The notes under the pieces are model-generated. The model saw nothing but the letters and a program-made list of their open reading frames with translations, ran no database searches and was not told where the DNA came from. Below, piece by piece: positions 7,901 through 16,600 of a stretch of DNA of 40,589 nt. The position numbers and the translations under genes were made by a program. How positions within the stretch are numbered: position 1 is the stretch's first letter; the number at the start of each line of letters is the position of its first letter. Source of the stretch: Azonexus sp. (GTDB lineage: Bacteria; Pseudomonadota; Gammaproteobacteria; Burkholderiales; Rhodocyclaceae). The DNA is taken from positions 1 to 40,589 of the forward strand of contig JAIRKE010000011.1 in the NCBI GenBank assembly GCA_031260295.1, read 5' to 3'.

Positions 7901-10900
7901 TCCGAATTCACGTCCAGGAAACGGATCGTGTTCGATCCCTGGTTGTCATTGATGACGTCCTGACCATCGCCCTTCGAGAAGACGTAGATGTCGTTCCCGG
8001 CGTTACCCTGCAAGGTGTCGTTGCCCTTGCCACTGATGATGATGTCGGCTCCACTGCCACCATACAGCTTGTCGTTGGTCCCGTTGCCGCCCTTCAGCGT
8101 GTTGCCGCCGCTGTCGCCCGTGATGATGTTGTCGTTGGCGTCCGAACCGACGATCGTCAGCCCGGCGGAAGCCGTGTTATAGAAGTTGGCGTTTGTCATG
8201 CCGTCCGCCACATGCACGGGGTGCAGGGCGAACAATTCCGCCATCGTCAGGCTCTTGCCGTCGGCGAACTCGTAATTCGCCATCCGGTACGAGGCAGACG
8301 TCGTGGCGCTCGAGTAGAAAGCATTCTGGACCGTCACGCTGTCCGACTCCCCGTAGAGAATCTTCAGATCATCGCCGCTTCTCACCAGCTTGATCTCGTC
8401 CGATTTCACGTCCAGGAAACGGATGGTGTTCGATCCCTGGGTGTCATTGATGACGTCCTGACCATCGCCCTTCGAGAAGACGTAGATGTCGTTCCCGGCG
8501 TTACCCTGCAAGGTGTCGTTGCCCTTGCCACTGATGATGATGTCGGCTCCACTGCCGCCGGTCAGCTTGTCATTGGTCCCCTTGCCGCCGATCAGCGTGT
8601 TCCCGCCATTGTCGCCCGTGATGGTGTTGTCGTTGGCGTCCGAGCCGATGATCGTCAGCCCAGAGGAAGCAAGGCCCAAGAAACTGACGCTCGTCATGCC
8701 ATCCGCCACATGCACCGGGTGCGACGCAAACAGTTCCGCCATCGTCAAACTCTTCCCATCGGCAAATTCGTAGCTCGCCATCCGGTGCGGCGTAGCCATC
8801 GAGGCGGTCGAGTAGAAAGCTCTCTGAATCGTCACGCTGTCCGACTCCCCGTAGAGAATCTTCAGATCATTGCCGCTCCGCACCAGCTTGATTTCGTCCG
8901 AATTCACATCCAGGAAGCGAATCGTGTTCGATCCCTGGCTGTCATTGATGACGTCCTGACCATCGCCCTTCGAGAAGACGTAAATGTCATCGCCGCCGTT
9001 ACCTTTCAACAAATCATTGCCCTTGCCGCCAATCAAGATGTCGGCGCCGCTGGTACCGTTCAGGGTGTCGTCGGTCCCGCTGCCAATGATCGTATTCCCG
9101 TCACTGTTGCCCCAACTGCCGTTCGACGTGCCACCCGCCGCTTGCAATGGATGCAGCGCAAGCAGTTCCGCCATCGTCAGGTTCTTGCCGTCGGCAAACT
9201 CGTAGTACGCCATCCGGTACGCGGCGGGCGAAGACGCGTAGTAGGCATTCTGGATCGTCAGGATGTCCGATTTTCCGTAGAGAATCTTCAGGTCGTTGCC
9301 GCTCCTCTCCAGCTTGATTTCGTCCGAATTCACGTCCAGGAAACGGATCGTGTTCAACCCTTGGATGTCATCGATGATGTCCTGACCGTCGCCCTTCGAG
9401 AAGACGTAGGTGTCGTAGCCCTGGCCGCCGGTCAGCGTGTCGTTGCCGGCGCCGCCCGTCAGCGTATTGTCGCCTTGGTTGCCGATGAGTACATTGTCCA
9501 GTTCGTTGCCGGCACCGTTGAGATTCGCCGTTCCGGTCAAGATCAGGTTCTCGACATTGGCCCCCAGCGCATAGTCGATCGAGGCGCGAACCGTGTCGAT
9601 GCCTTCGTCCGCCAGTTCGATCACGATGTCGCCGATGTCATCGACCACGTAGGTATCGTCGCCCGCGCCGCCAACCATCGTATCGGCGCCCGTGCCGCCG
9701 TCCAGCAGGTCGTTGCCGGCCCCGCCGTTCAAGTAATCGAAGCCATCCATGCCGAACAATTCGTCGTCGCCGTTGCCGCCGAACAACGCATCATTGCCGG
9801 ATTCGCCAAAAATCTGGTCGTCGCCGTCGTCGCCGGACAACACGTCATTGCCCGGACCACCCGAAATCAAGTCATTGCCGGCCCCGCCGAAAATGATGTC
9901 GTTGCCGCCTTCACCAAAGATCACGTCGTCGCCGTCGCCGCCGAAAACGACATCATTGCCCAACCCGGCGTAGATGACATCGTTGCCGGCTCCGCCGAAC
10001 ACCAGATCGTTGTCGGCGCCCGAATAAATCAGGTCGTTGCCGTCGCCGCCGTCGATGATGTCGTTGCCGCCATCCTCGAAAATCACATCGTCGCCGCCAA
10101 ACCCGTAGATGATGTTGTTGCCGTTCTTGCCGAGAATCAGATCATTGCCCTCGGTGCCGTTGATTACCTCGCCGTTCGGAGAGAAGGGCGAGGCATTGAC
10201 CGTTTGCATCGTGCCATCGCCTTGCGGCACCCGCACCTCGCTGCTGTAGGCGAGCGTGACGTCGGCGATGGCCATCTTGCTGCCGTCGGCGCGGGTCATG
10301 CTGCCGATGCCGTGCACCGTCTGGCCGTTGATGATCTGGAACTGGCCGTCGCTGGTCAGATCGACGGCAACGATGCCCATCTCGGTCAGCGTGCGGAACT
10401 CGCCGGGATCGGTCACGCCGTTCTGATTGGCGTCCCGCCAGATGCCGAATTTCGCCCATTTTTCGTCGGCGGCGTCGAAGCGCCCATTGCCGTTGCTGTC
10501 GAAAGCGCGCAAACCCTCCAGATCGGTCTGCGCCCCGTCCGCGTAGCGGGCAAAGCTGATTTCGCCCGCCTGGTCGATCTTGCCGTTGCCGTCGATATCG
10601 TAGGCCAGCAGACCGTCGTTTGGGCCGACCCAGGAGATGCGGTGCTTCCAGCCATCGCCATTGACGTCGAAAAAGACGTTGGAATCATCCACGTTCACGA
10701 ACTCGAAGCCGTTGCCGTCAAGATCCACCGCAATCGGCTTCTTGCCGCCGCCCGAAGGCGGTTTGGGCACAAAATAGGGGCCGTAGTGCGGTACTTCGAT
10801 GGATTGGAGCGTGCTGGCGCCGTGCGGATCGGTGATTTTTACCTGGAAGACGTCGGTCGTCGGGTAAAGAACGTATTCGCCTCCCGGCTGAAAAAGACCC

Positions 10901-13900
10901 ATGCTAGGGTAATACAGCATCGAAGCAGTACCGTCCGGTCCCAAATATCCGCCGTATTGACCGGTTACTCCCGCATATTGCCCATCGATGAAGATGCGGT
11001 CGCTGGCAACCCCCGGTTCTTTCCAACTGGCGTATTGAAAGGTGCCGTCCGGGTTCACGGTCACCGCACCGTACTGCGGCAGACCGACGACCTCGTAGGT
11101 CAGGCTCGTGGCTGGATCGTCCACATCCGCGCCAACGACTCGCCCCTTCCCACTGTCCTCGGTAGAGATCGGCGTGGTATGAAACTCCGCTGGAAAACCC
11201 AACCAACCGGTCAGGTCCGGCGGCGGGTTGGTGACAATGCGGGTGGCAAGGCCACCGTCTGGCGTCACGTAGGACTGGATGGCATAAGGCTCATAGATTG
11301 GGTTGCCGCCGCTGACATAAAGGTTACTGCTGACATATCCCTCTCCGTCCACCCCATAAACCACCGGCGTATACCCATAAACCGGCCGGCTCTCATGATC
11401 CACACGATCCAGCGTCGGCGCATCATTGACTTCCTGCAAGGTGATATCGACCCTCGCCGTGCCTTTCTGCCCATTCGGCGCCTGCATCACATAATCAAAC
11501 CCCGCATCCCCCGCGTAATCCTTCTCCGGGATGAAATGCACAAAGCCGTTGTCGTCGATGAAGCCCGTCCCATGCCTAAAATTGGTCAAGCCGATGATGC
11601 TCAATTCGGACCCCGGAAACCCGTTCAACGTATCGTTTTCCAGCAGCTTGGCGCAGCTGACGACGATCTCCACATCCTCGAAGCCGTCGATGCCGTCGCG
11701 GTTGGCCTCCACCGTCGACTTATCCTTGACGTCCGTGACGATCAGCGACAGTTTGCCGTCCACGCTGGAATACACCACGATGCCCTCGGGCACGATGGAA
11801 ATGCTGATGCCCTGGCTGTCGGCTTCGAGATCGGGGCTGCCAAGCTTCTTCTTCACGCCGTCCTGGGTGAAGGTGGCCATCGCGTAATTGAGTTCCGTGA
11901 TGCCCAGTTCATTGAGCCCCCACAGCTCGTCGGCATCCTGCTGGCCATCCTGATTCAGGTCGCGCCAGAGTTTCAATTCATTCCATACCGGATCGGCGGC
12001 GGTGAGTTTGCCGTCGTAATTGGCATCCACCCAGGCCATACCGGCCAGGCCGCGCCCGCCGAGCGCCACCATGCCGTTGGAGAAGAGTTCGCGGCCGGAA
12101 TCGATGTGCCCGTTAAGGTTGCGGTCGAGCACCAGGAAGGCGTCGTCGCCCTTGATCCAGGCGGTTTGCTTGAGAAAACCGGAATCATCCACATCGAATG
12201 CCACACCGTGCGCCTTGTCCGTGGTCTCGATGCCGTCGCCGTCCAGATCGAGCACCACCGGCCGGAAGATTTGCGTGTCGCCGGTGAGGGGCGGGGCCAG
12301 CTTTCCATCGCGCCCGGCGCGCTCTTCCTCGGTCAGGCCGGCTTTCGGATCGCCGGCATCGGTCTGCATCTTGGCCGTGCGCACCTCCCACAGCGGCGCG
12401 ATGGCGCCCCGCGCGAGCGCCGAGTAGACCATGCTCTCGATGATCGACTGGTACGACTCCGGACTGCCCGGCTTGGCATTGTAGGGTTTGCCGGAGGTGT
12501 CGAAGCGCAATTCGGGATGTTTCTCCACCCCGGTCAAGGGATCGATATCGACAGTGCGATAGCCGCTCATGTCGTAGCCGACACTGGGCATGCGATTGGG
12601 AATGATGCCCAACGGATTGTCTGGGCTGCCCTGGCGGGCGAGTTCGATCAGCGCATTCAAGGTCGACAGCGTGCCATTCATGACTCCGGTAACCGCCTCG
12701 TAGCCGCCGGTCTTGCCCGTCGCATAATAGGAGATGTCATCGCCGTTCCAGACGAACAGCCCATTGCCTTGCGGCTTGGGTGCACTGTTGTTGCTGAAGA
12801 GGCTGTCGACGATGGAATAGACGGCGTAGGCCCAGCCGATGTAGGGGACACCGAGCGCAGAGAGGGAGTAGACGGCCGCGCCGACATAATCGCCATTGAC
12901 AAGGCTGTTGACGACGCTGAGGTAGGGCAGGGCGCCTTCGATGCTAGCCATCGCGCCATCGGCTCCGAAGACTTTGACGATGGCGCTGGTGTATTGGTCG
13001 CCCGACTGACCGAGGAAATTGGCATAGGCCGTTGCGCCAAAGGTGACGACCTGCGCGCCGGCGGTCAATGCACCCAAGGCATCGCCTTCCTTCAACGCGG
13101 CATTGAGGCTCATCAAGCTCAAAATGCTCGAGGCCGCGCTGGCCGCCCCGGAAAGATTGAGATTCAGCGCATCGTTCAAGTTCGACAGATCGTTGAGCAA
13201 GCGCAGGCCGGAGGTGACGACCGGCAAGGGCTCGCCGCTCTGGATGGCGTTGATGAGCTTCAGAGCGTCGAGCAGGGTGACGGCGGATTGTTCCAGGATT
13301 TGGCCGGTGGATTTGATGTGTTCCTCACCCAGCAACTTGCCGTCGTTGTCGTAGGTGAGTTTGATGGTGCGGCCGTCGGCATAGCGAATCGTTTCCACCG
13401 TCGTTCCATCTGGGGAAGTGACGGTTTCATTTCTTTGCAGTACCTGTCCGTTGCTATTGAGGAGCTCCACCGTGCGATCACCATTCGGCAGTAGCGTCGT
13501 TCTGATCAGAACAATATTGCCGTTCGCATCTTGGCCGGTCTGAAGGTTCGTCGTAGACATCAGCTTGCCGCTATCGACCTCTCGCTCAGTCGTGGTCAAG
13601 CTGCCGTCGGCGTTCATCTTGGATGTGAAAACACTGCCGCTCGATGTGGCAATGTTTTGGATGCCGGCATCAATCGACGCCAGTGTGCTCCGGGTCAATT
13701 GCTGCAAGTACTCGGTGGAAAAATTAAGCGTCTGATCCTGTGTGTCGAGCAATGCCGTTGCGCCCGCCCACTGTGGCGGCGTGTAGTTGTCCGCCAGAAA
13801 CACGATAGGGCTGTTGCGCATGAGCGCAAAGCGGAACGCCTCGCCGGTCGCATCGTTGCGCGCGGCCTGCGCCAAGATGTCATTCTCGCTCATGCTGACC

Positions 13901-15396
13901 AGACTGACGATGTGCCGGTTTTCGTATTGTTCGAGTTGCTGTTGCACGTCCTTGGCGTTGTTGTACAACTGATTCTTGATTTCGTAGTTACCGAATCCGC
14001 CCGTGTCGATGTTACGCGGCGTGATCGGTGGCGGTTCCGCGCCAAAAGAGACCGCGTCCCGCAGGTAATCCAGGGTATTGGCCAGCATGTCGCCCTCGGT
14101 GCCGGGTTTCCCCACCGTTCCGAACAGGCCGGCGGTCCGGGTGCTGGCCGCTTGCATAATCAGGCCAATTTGCGGGACCGTCAGCGAAGGATCGGCGGTC
14201 TTGAAGGCGATCAGTACCTCGACGCTCTGAGCTCCGAGCGTAAACGTATGGTTGTTTCCATAATCGAGGTACAGGCCGCCCGTTTCGAGAAACGGTTGCG
14301 ATGCGATCGGAATATAGAACCGGTTATCGGGTTGATGGCCGAGTGCGGTCACAAAAAAACCATCCGGCCCGGCATAGGCCTTTTGTACGACGGAAAGAAC
14401 CGAAGGATTGCTGTAGGTATGGGAGGTATCCGCGCCGGTGATGCTTTTGGGCAGGTCGACACCAAACCATTTGCTGACGAAGGTGGCGGCGAACCGATCG
14501 CGGAAACTGTCATAAATACAGTCGTCAGGGCCGATGGCCGGCGCTGCTTGGGCATTGTGAAACAACTGGTTGAGGCTGAGGTCGTCGGCGAAGATGCCCA
14601 TCTTGTCGTAGGCAAGACTCGGGTTGTTTTTCAGGTCCGTGTAAACTTGCTGCATTTCCTGATAGGTAGCCTTGTCGTCGAGGGTCTGGCCGGGCGCATA
14701 GAAGCTCTCATGCCAGCGTGGCACGCCCAGGCCGGCTGGATTGATCAGGATGTGCGCTTCCGGCGTATCGACAAAGAGCTCCGGATTCATTTTCTGCAAG
14801 GTGAGGAAGATGCTGCCCGAGAGCGAACCGGCTACGACCGTCAGTTTTGCGCCAGCGGGTATCAGGCCCGAGGCGGCCGCCTCGTCGAGCATTTTCTTGG
14901 CGCTCTCGATCTGACCATAGGCCGCGCCGTTGCGGGTGAGATGGGCGATGTCGGCCCCGTCGAGGTCTCGTTCTCTATCACCGCCAAACTGGGAGGGGGC
15001 GAATTCGGTGTCGCGGGGTACTACGATGAGTTCGCCGGTCTTCGCTTTTAGAAGCACTCCAGAAAATCCACTGGGATCATTGGGCTTGTACAGGAGAAGT
15101 TCATAATCCCGGACAACCTCGGCGGCCACAGCTGACGTTAGCGCGGAATTGCCGTGGCGTTGCGGGTCGTCTGCTGGCATCTCATTGCCGTTGTGCTCAT
15201 CACGATAGACTTGCAGGCGTCTATCCAGTTCGGCTTGGGTGAGGTTGCCTTGTATCAGTGCTTTTTCAAATGCGGCGGCACGGAGGCCACCATCGGCAAT
15301 ATCAGTGATGCCATCCAGATGTGACTGCGCCACGCTCATCAAACGGTAGGCATTTTGAATTTTTTGCAATTGCAGCAAGGTCAGATCGAGTTCCAT
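4984..15396 (-). CDS. Giant RTX protein with lipase-like N-terminus
   Basis: Predicted type I-secreted, calcium-binding surface or extracellular protein of 3470 residues. Order seen: an alpha/beta-hydrolase (lipase-like) region at about 90-300, with a degenerate nucleophile elbow AGSLSG (Ser191; GHSLGG in related lipases); Gly/Ala-rich hydrophobic stretch 770-870; Asp-rich calcium-loop blocks at 1040-1105 (LDLDGDGIE) and 1550-1615 (VDLDGNGFE); cadherin-like segment 1245-1330 ending VNDAP; about 19 consecutive RTX nonapeptides at 1744-1919; four YVFSKGDGQD-type domains (1995-2528); an Ig/VCBS cassette (about 2550-3070); a jelly-roll-like part; and a fifth YVFSKGDGQD domain at the C-terminus. 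About four cysteines in all. There is no N-terminal signal peptide, as expected for type I export. AGGGGA precedes the ATG. It follows the lipoprotein gene by 14 nt, so they are co-transcribed. No transporter genes lie in the window. Substrate unknown. Confidence 0.93.
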   Translation of the reverse strand: MELDLTLLQLQKIQNAYRLMSVAQSHLDGITDIADGGLRAAAFEKALIQGNLTQAELDRRLQVYRDEHNGNEMPADDPQRHGNSALTSAVAAEVVRDYELLLYKPNDPSGFSGVLLKAKTGELIVVPRDTEFAPSQFGGDRERDLDGADIAHLTRNGAAYGQIESAKKMLDEAAASGLIPAGAKLTVVAGSLSGSIFLTLQKMNPELFVDTPEAHILINPAGLGVPRWHESFYAPGQTLDDKATYQEMQQVYTDLKNNPSLAYDKMGIFADDLSLNQLFHNAQAAPAIGPDDCIYDSFRDRFAATFVSKWFGVDLPKSITGADTSHTYSNPSVLSVVQKAYAGPDGFFVTALGHQPDNRFYIPIASQPFLETGGLYLDYGNNHTFTLGAQSVEVLIAFKTADPSLTVPQIGLIMQAASTRTAGLFGTVGKPGTEGDMLANTLDYLRDAVSFGAEPPPITPRNIDTGGFGNYEIKNQLYNNAKDVQQQLEQYENRHIVSLVSMSENDILAQAARNDATGEAFRFALMRNSPIVFLADNYTPPQWAGATALLDTQDQTLNFSTEYLQQLTRSTLASIDAGIQNIATSSGSVFTSKMNADGSLTTTEREVDSGKLMSTTNLQTGQDANGNIVLIRTTLLPNGDRTVELLNSNGQVLQRNETVTSPDGTTVETIRYADGRTIKLTYDNDGKLLGEEHIKSTGQILEQSAVTLLDALKLINAIQSGEPLPVVTSGLRLLNDLSNLNDALNLNLSGAASAASSILSLMSLNAALKEGDALGALTAGAQVVTFGATAYANFLGQSGDQYTSAIVKVFGADGAMASIEGALPYLSVVNSLVNGDYVGAAVYSLSALGVPYIGWAYAVYSIVDSLFSNNSAPKPQGNGLFVWNGDDISYYATGKTGGYEAVTGVMNGTLSTLNALIELARQGSPDNPLGIIPNRMPSVGYDMSGYRTVDIDPLTGVEKHPELRFDTSGKPYNAKPGSPESYQSIIESMVYSALARGAIAPLWEVRTAKMQTDAGDPKAGLTEEERAGRDGKLAPPLTGDTQIFRPVVLDLDGDGIETTDKAHGVAFDVDDSGFLKQTAWIKGDDAFLVLDRNLNGHIDSGRELFSNGMVALGGRGLAGMAWVDANYDGKLTAADPVWNELKLWRDLNQDGQQDADELWGLNELGITELNYAMATFTQDGVKKKLGSPDLEADSQGISISIVPEGIVVYSSVDGKLSLIVTDVKDKSTVEANRDGIDGFEDVEIVVSCAKLLENDTLNGFPGSELSIIGLTNFRHGTGFIDDNGFVHFIPEKDYAGDAGFDYVMQAPNGQKGTARVDITLQEVNDAPTLDRVDHESRPVYGYTPVVYGVDGEGYVSSNLYVSGGNPIYEPYAIQSYVTPDGGLATRIVTNPPPDLTGWLGFPAEFHTTPISTEDSGKGRVVGADVDDPATSLTYEVVGLPQYGAVTVNPDGTFQYASWKEPGVASDRIFIDGQYAGVTGQYGGYLGPDGTASMLYYPSMGLFQPGGEYVLYPTTDVFQVKITDPHGASTLQSIEVPHYGPYFVPKPPSGGGKKPIAVDLDGNGFEFVNVDDSNVFFDVNGDGWKHRISWVGPNDGLLAYDIDGNGKIDQAGEISFARYADGAQTDLEGLRAFDSNGNGRFDAADEKWAKFGIWRDANQNGVTDPGEFRTLTEMGIVAVDLTSDGQFQIINGQTVHGIGSMTRADGSKMAIADVTLAYSSEVRVPQGDGTMQTVNASPFSPNGEVINGTEGNDLILGKNGNNIIYGFGGDDVIFEDGGNDIIDGGDGNDLIYSGADNDLVFGGAGNDVIYAGLGNDVVFGGDGDDVIFGEGGNDIIFGGAGNDLISGGPGNDVLSGDDGDDQIFGESGNDALFGGNGDDELFGMDGFDYLNGGAGNDLLDGGTGADTMVGGAGDDTYVVDDIGDIVIELADEGIDTVRASIDYALGANVENLILTGTANLNGAGNELDNVLIGNQGDNTLTGGAGNDTLTGGQGYDTYVFSKGDGQDIIDDIQGLNTIRFLDVNSDEIKLERSGNDLKILYGKSDILTIQNAYYASSPAAYRMAYYEFADGKNLTMAELLALHPLQAAGGTSNGSWGNSDGNTIIGSGTDDTLNGTSGADILIGGKGNDLLKGNGGDDIYVFSKGDGQDVINDSQGSNTIRFLDVNSDEIKLVRSGNDLKILYGESDSVTIQRAFYSTASMATPHRMASYEFADGKSLTMAELFASHPVHVADGMTSVSFLGLASSGLTIIGSDANDNTITGDNGGNTLIGGKGTNDKLTGGSGADIIISGKGNDTLQGNAGNDIYVFSKGDGQDVINDTQGSNTIRFLDVKSDEIKLVRSGDDLKILYGESDSVTVQNAFYSSATTSASYRMANYEFADGKSLTMAELFALHPVHVADGMTNANFYNTASAGLTIVGSDANDNIITGDSGGNTLKGGNGTNDKLYGGSGADIIISGKGNDTLQGNAGNDIYVFSKGDGQDVINDNQGSNTIRFLDVNSDEVTQLRVGNDLKILYGESDSVTIQNHFYGTAYQMANYEYADDVPSEEPPANQPPQAATPLMAQSVDQDSLFHYALSAGSFTDPDGDALTYTAKLDNGAPLPAWLSFDAATQTFAGTPANGDVGNLQVRVTATDPAGASASQLFALEVANVNDAPSIGMVLAAQTASEDEAFVYTLPADAFVDIDVGDVLSYTATLDNGDPLPAWLSFDAATRTFTGVPASGDVGNLQVRVTATDLAGESASQSFTLDIASAGNPGDNQAPITAPDTAEVFEDSQTVATGNVLANDHDPDGDVLEITDAGIRHGEYGILTLQLDGSYSYALDNASAKVQGLGAGETVTEHFAYLASDGTAQSSGELSVTIHGANDAPEVGMLLLDQQAEQDALFAFTLPVSSFTDIDIGDVLIYSATLENGDPLPEWLTFDAATQTFTGTPADGDVGNLQLRVTATDQAGASASQSFALDITADGDSQTSIAAPDTAEVQEDASIVTGNVLANDTHPGTVTSFQVNGDATIYTAGQSATFKEGTLTIDSNGDYTFTPAQDYSGLVPQVTYTTSSGLSSTLDITITPLADAPLITVELGAPKESGWLTIDTSNHTRTDQGFTVSAFKSNGDPGVLATFGGGIGVGRYEDPRENPGDAAGEIAYNPTTDTSEKLVVTFDTPVTNASVALRELSTQERALVRAYDKDNNIIFAETVLGNNGDTPVTIATDEGRLISRIEFTAPGMTWHANGNIKDYDDYVVKSISYESMLVRPINAITVTPTDIDYSEQVTGITVSIPDGVLLSAGTNHGNGTWTLPMQDDGSYACTVDPVTGTVSITGLAMWIPPAFSGEATVKVTATVSDRVVVGSDTLVDTGVFDSSSAMLLIGTSGDDILISGKGNGLLLGKAGNDIYVFSKGDGQDTIHDSQGSNGLRFLDVNLDEVTLLRSGSDLKILYGESDTLTIQNHFSDASCQMASYEFADVTLIGVDLFEMHGM
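5065..5245 (-). repeat. Fifth, displaced copy of the YVFSKGDGQD domain (C-terminal cap)
   Basis: This segment encodes the same roughly 60-residue domain as the four copies at 7811-9412 (YVFSKGDGQD, RFLDVN, DLKILYGESD, TIQNHF). It is most like copy 4 at its end (NHF). It is separated from copy 4 by about 2.5 kb of Ig/VCBS modules, as if that cassette was inserted ahead of a conserved C-terminal secretion cap. Confidence 0.8.
6510..7740 (-). repeat. Three Ig-like (He_PIG type) modules with an intervening VCBS module
   Basis: Three roughly 97-100-residue modules share LPAWLSFDAATQTF or close variants, G(T/V)PA(N/S/D)GDVGNLQ and VRVTATD; they lie at about 7440-7740, 7145-7440 and 6510-6800. A VCBS module (NVLANDHDPDGD) lies between copies 2 and 3. 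The DNA copies are visibly close, for example around 7145-7290 and 6520-6660, which points to duplication within the gene. Such modules usually act as spacer or adhesive domains outside the cell. Confidence 0.75.
7811..9412 (-). repeat. Four tandem domains, 498-bp exact period
   Basis: The same site (the codons for GQD followed by an acidic stretch) recurs at 7963, 8461 and 8959, spacings of exactly 498 bp (166 codons), then at 9385 (426 bp). About 120 bp is almost identical between 7938-8062 and 8436-8560, so at least one duplication is recent. Each unit ends in one or two RTX-type glycine loops and carries a (M/L)AELFALHPVHVADGM-like linker. The unit resembles the haemolysin-type calcium-binding related domain. 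Confidence 0.85.
9640..10165 (-). repeat. RTX nonapeptide array, about 19 repeats
   Basis: Nineteen consecutive GGxGxDxUx nonapeptides, encoded in 27-nt steps, start at NGTEGNDLI and run to VGGAGDDTY. Two or three more occur after a short gap near 9420-9480. Each pair of repeats forms half of a Ca2+-binding parallel beta-roll that folds on leaving the cell. Confidence 0.93.
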
Positions 15397-15410
15397 GAAA
15401 AATTTCCCCT

Positions 15411-16577
15411 TTATTTGATGTTCAAGTTTTTGTATGGATCAACAGATTTCAATACCTTTTTTTCCAGTAATGAAAACCCAAATTTTGTACATTCCTGGGC
15501 TGTCAGCCAATCTACGTCGCGTGACCCGGCATAGGTACCAGCAAGCAGGAAATTTCGACGCACACCTAGCACTTCGTTGGTTTTCAGATCGAAAATGAGC
15601 ACTTCACCACCGGCGATACCCAGTTCACGGTCGTGCGGGCTGTGCTCGATGCCGCGCCACATATAGCCGTAGCGGCTCTTGATTTCATGAACCGCCTCGA
15701 CTTTGGGAATGATATGGCCGGAGGCCAGCATGCCTTCGTCGTAACGCTTACGGTCCGGGGATGAAAAGTCCAAATGGTCTAGTGATAACTCTTTCCGTCG
15801 CTCCGGGGAAGGGCCGTTCAAGTGTTCGCGCAACTGGAACATGCGGATGTTTCCTTTCTCGTCACGGTCGTATTCGGGGTGAGTGGGCCAGACCCGCGTG
15901 AAGCGAGTGAACGGCGCATCGCCGTAGCGTTTACGGTCGAGCGGAGTGCTGATGCGTTCAAATACTGGGTAGCCATATTCAGGCGTATAGTGGAAGTAAT
16001 CACCTTTTTGATTCCATTGTCCTGGATCCTTGTGGGATATGCGGTAGTTGTGCGGCATGACAAAGAAATATGGGTTGGAGGTGCTATAGAAGGTCCCTGA
16101 CTGTGGCCGTGGCATTTCATTCCACGGATCTTCCAGATAGTAGCGGTCGTATCGTGGGCCGCCGAGTCTGTCGGTAGGAGGGAGCGGGCGCATCTCAAAC
16201 ACGCTATCGACATCCTCCACGGTCTTGTAGATGAACTCCCCGGCTTCGTTCTCGCACAACCATTGGAAATAGGCTTTGGCGGTTTGCCAGTCGTGTTTGC
16301 TCAAGTCCAGACCATGCGTTTGCGGTTTCGGCTCCGGGTATTTCGGTGGGATCGCGCTGTTCGGAAAATAGGCCGGCACTGCGTTCTCCCGGAAGCCAGG
16401 ATCATTGCGCGCGCCATAACGACCAAACTTGGTCTGCGCTTGCTTCGGGGCGCTTGCGGATGTGGCCGGGCCGGATGAAACGGGTGAGGCACAAGCCGAC
16501 AATAGAACGACGAGCAGCGATACGGCAAACCAGGCAACCCACCGTGAGGATTTTCTGAATTGAATTGTCGTTCTCAT
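15411..16577 (-). CDS. Outer-membrane lipoprotein of unknown family, next to RTX gene
   Basis: A 388-residue lipoprotein. The signal peptide has a basic start (MRTTIQFRKSSR), a hydrophobic core and the lipobox LLSAC; Ala after the Cys predicts sorting to the outer membrane. The mature part is rich in Tyr, Pro, Arg and His and shows no domain I can name; recognisable stretches are CENEAGEFIYKTVEDVDSVF and DVDWLTAQECTKFGF. The ATG at 16577 has GGAG 9 nt upstream. A GTG at 16604 overlaps the stop of the GNAT gene (GTGA) and is an alternative start that would add nine residues. It ends 14 nt before the RTX gene, so the two are almost certainly co-transcribed. Position suggests it protects against, anchors or helps export the RTX protein; this is inference only. 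Its G+C looks lower than that of the housekeeping genes. Confidence 0.88.
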   Translation of the reverse strand: MRTTIQFRKSSRWVAWFAVSLLVVLLSACASPVSSGPATSASAPKQAQTKFGRYGARNDPGFRENAVPAYFPNSAIPPKYPEPKPQTHGLDLSKHDWQTAKAYFQWLCENEAGEFIYKTVEDVDSVFEMRPLPPTDRLGGPRYDRYYLEDPWNEMPRPQSGTFYSTSNPYFFVMPHNYRISHKDPGQWNQKGDYFHYTPEYGYPVFERISTPLDRKRYGDAPFTRFTRVWPTHPEYDRDEKGNIRMFQLREHLNGPSPERRKELSLDHLDFSSPDRKRYDEGMLASGHIIPKVEAVHEIKSRYGYMWRGIEHSPHDRELGIAGGEVLIFDLKTNEVLGVRRNFLLAGTYAGSRDVDWLTAQECTKFGFSLLEKKVLKSVDPYKNLNIK

Positions 16578-16600
16578 ACCGCCGCGCTCCACCTGCGTTT

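Noticed and set aside
9640..10165. Regular 27-nt DNA repeats that could suggest a CRISPR or satellite
   Set aside because: They are in phase with the RTX reading frame, encode GGxGxDxUx nonapeptides, and vary mostly at third positions; there are no spacers.
7684..13494. A 1936-codon open frame on the plus strand opposite the RTX gene
   Set aside because: It mirrors the RTX coding frame. The repeated Asp/Gly/Asn codons and third-position G/C bias keep the antisense frame free of stops, and its product is low-complexity Val/Ala/Asp without a domain.
13531..15051. A 506-codon plus-strand frame opposite the RTX N-terminus
   Set aside because: Same antisense artefact; no ribosome site or recognisable domain, whereas the minus-strand protein has a clear fold.
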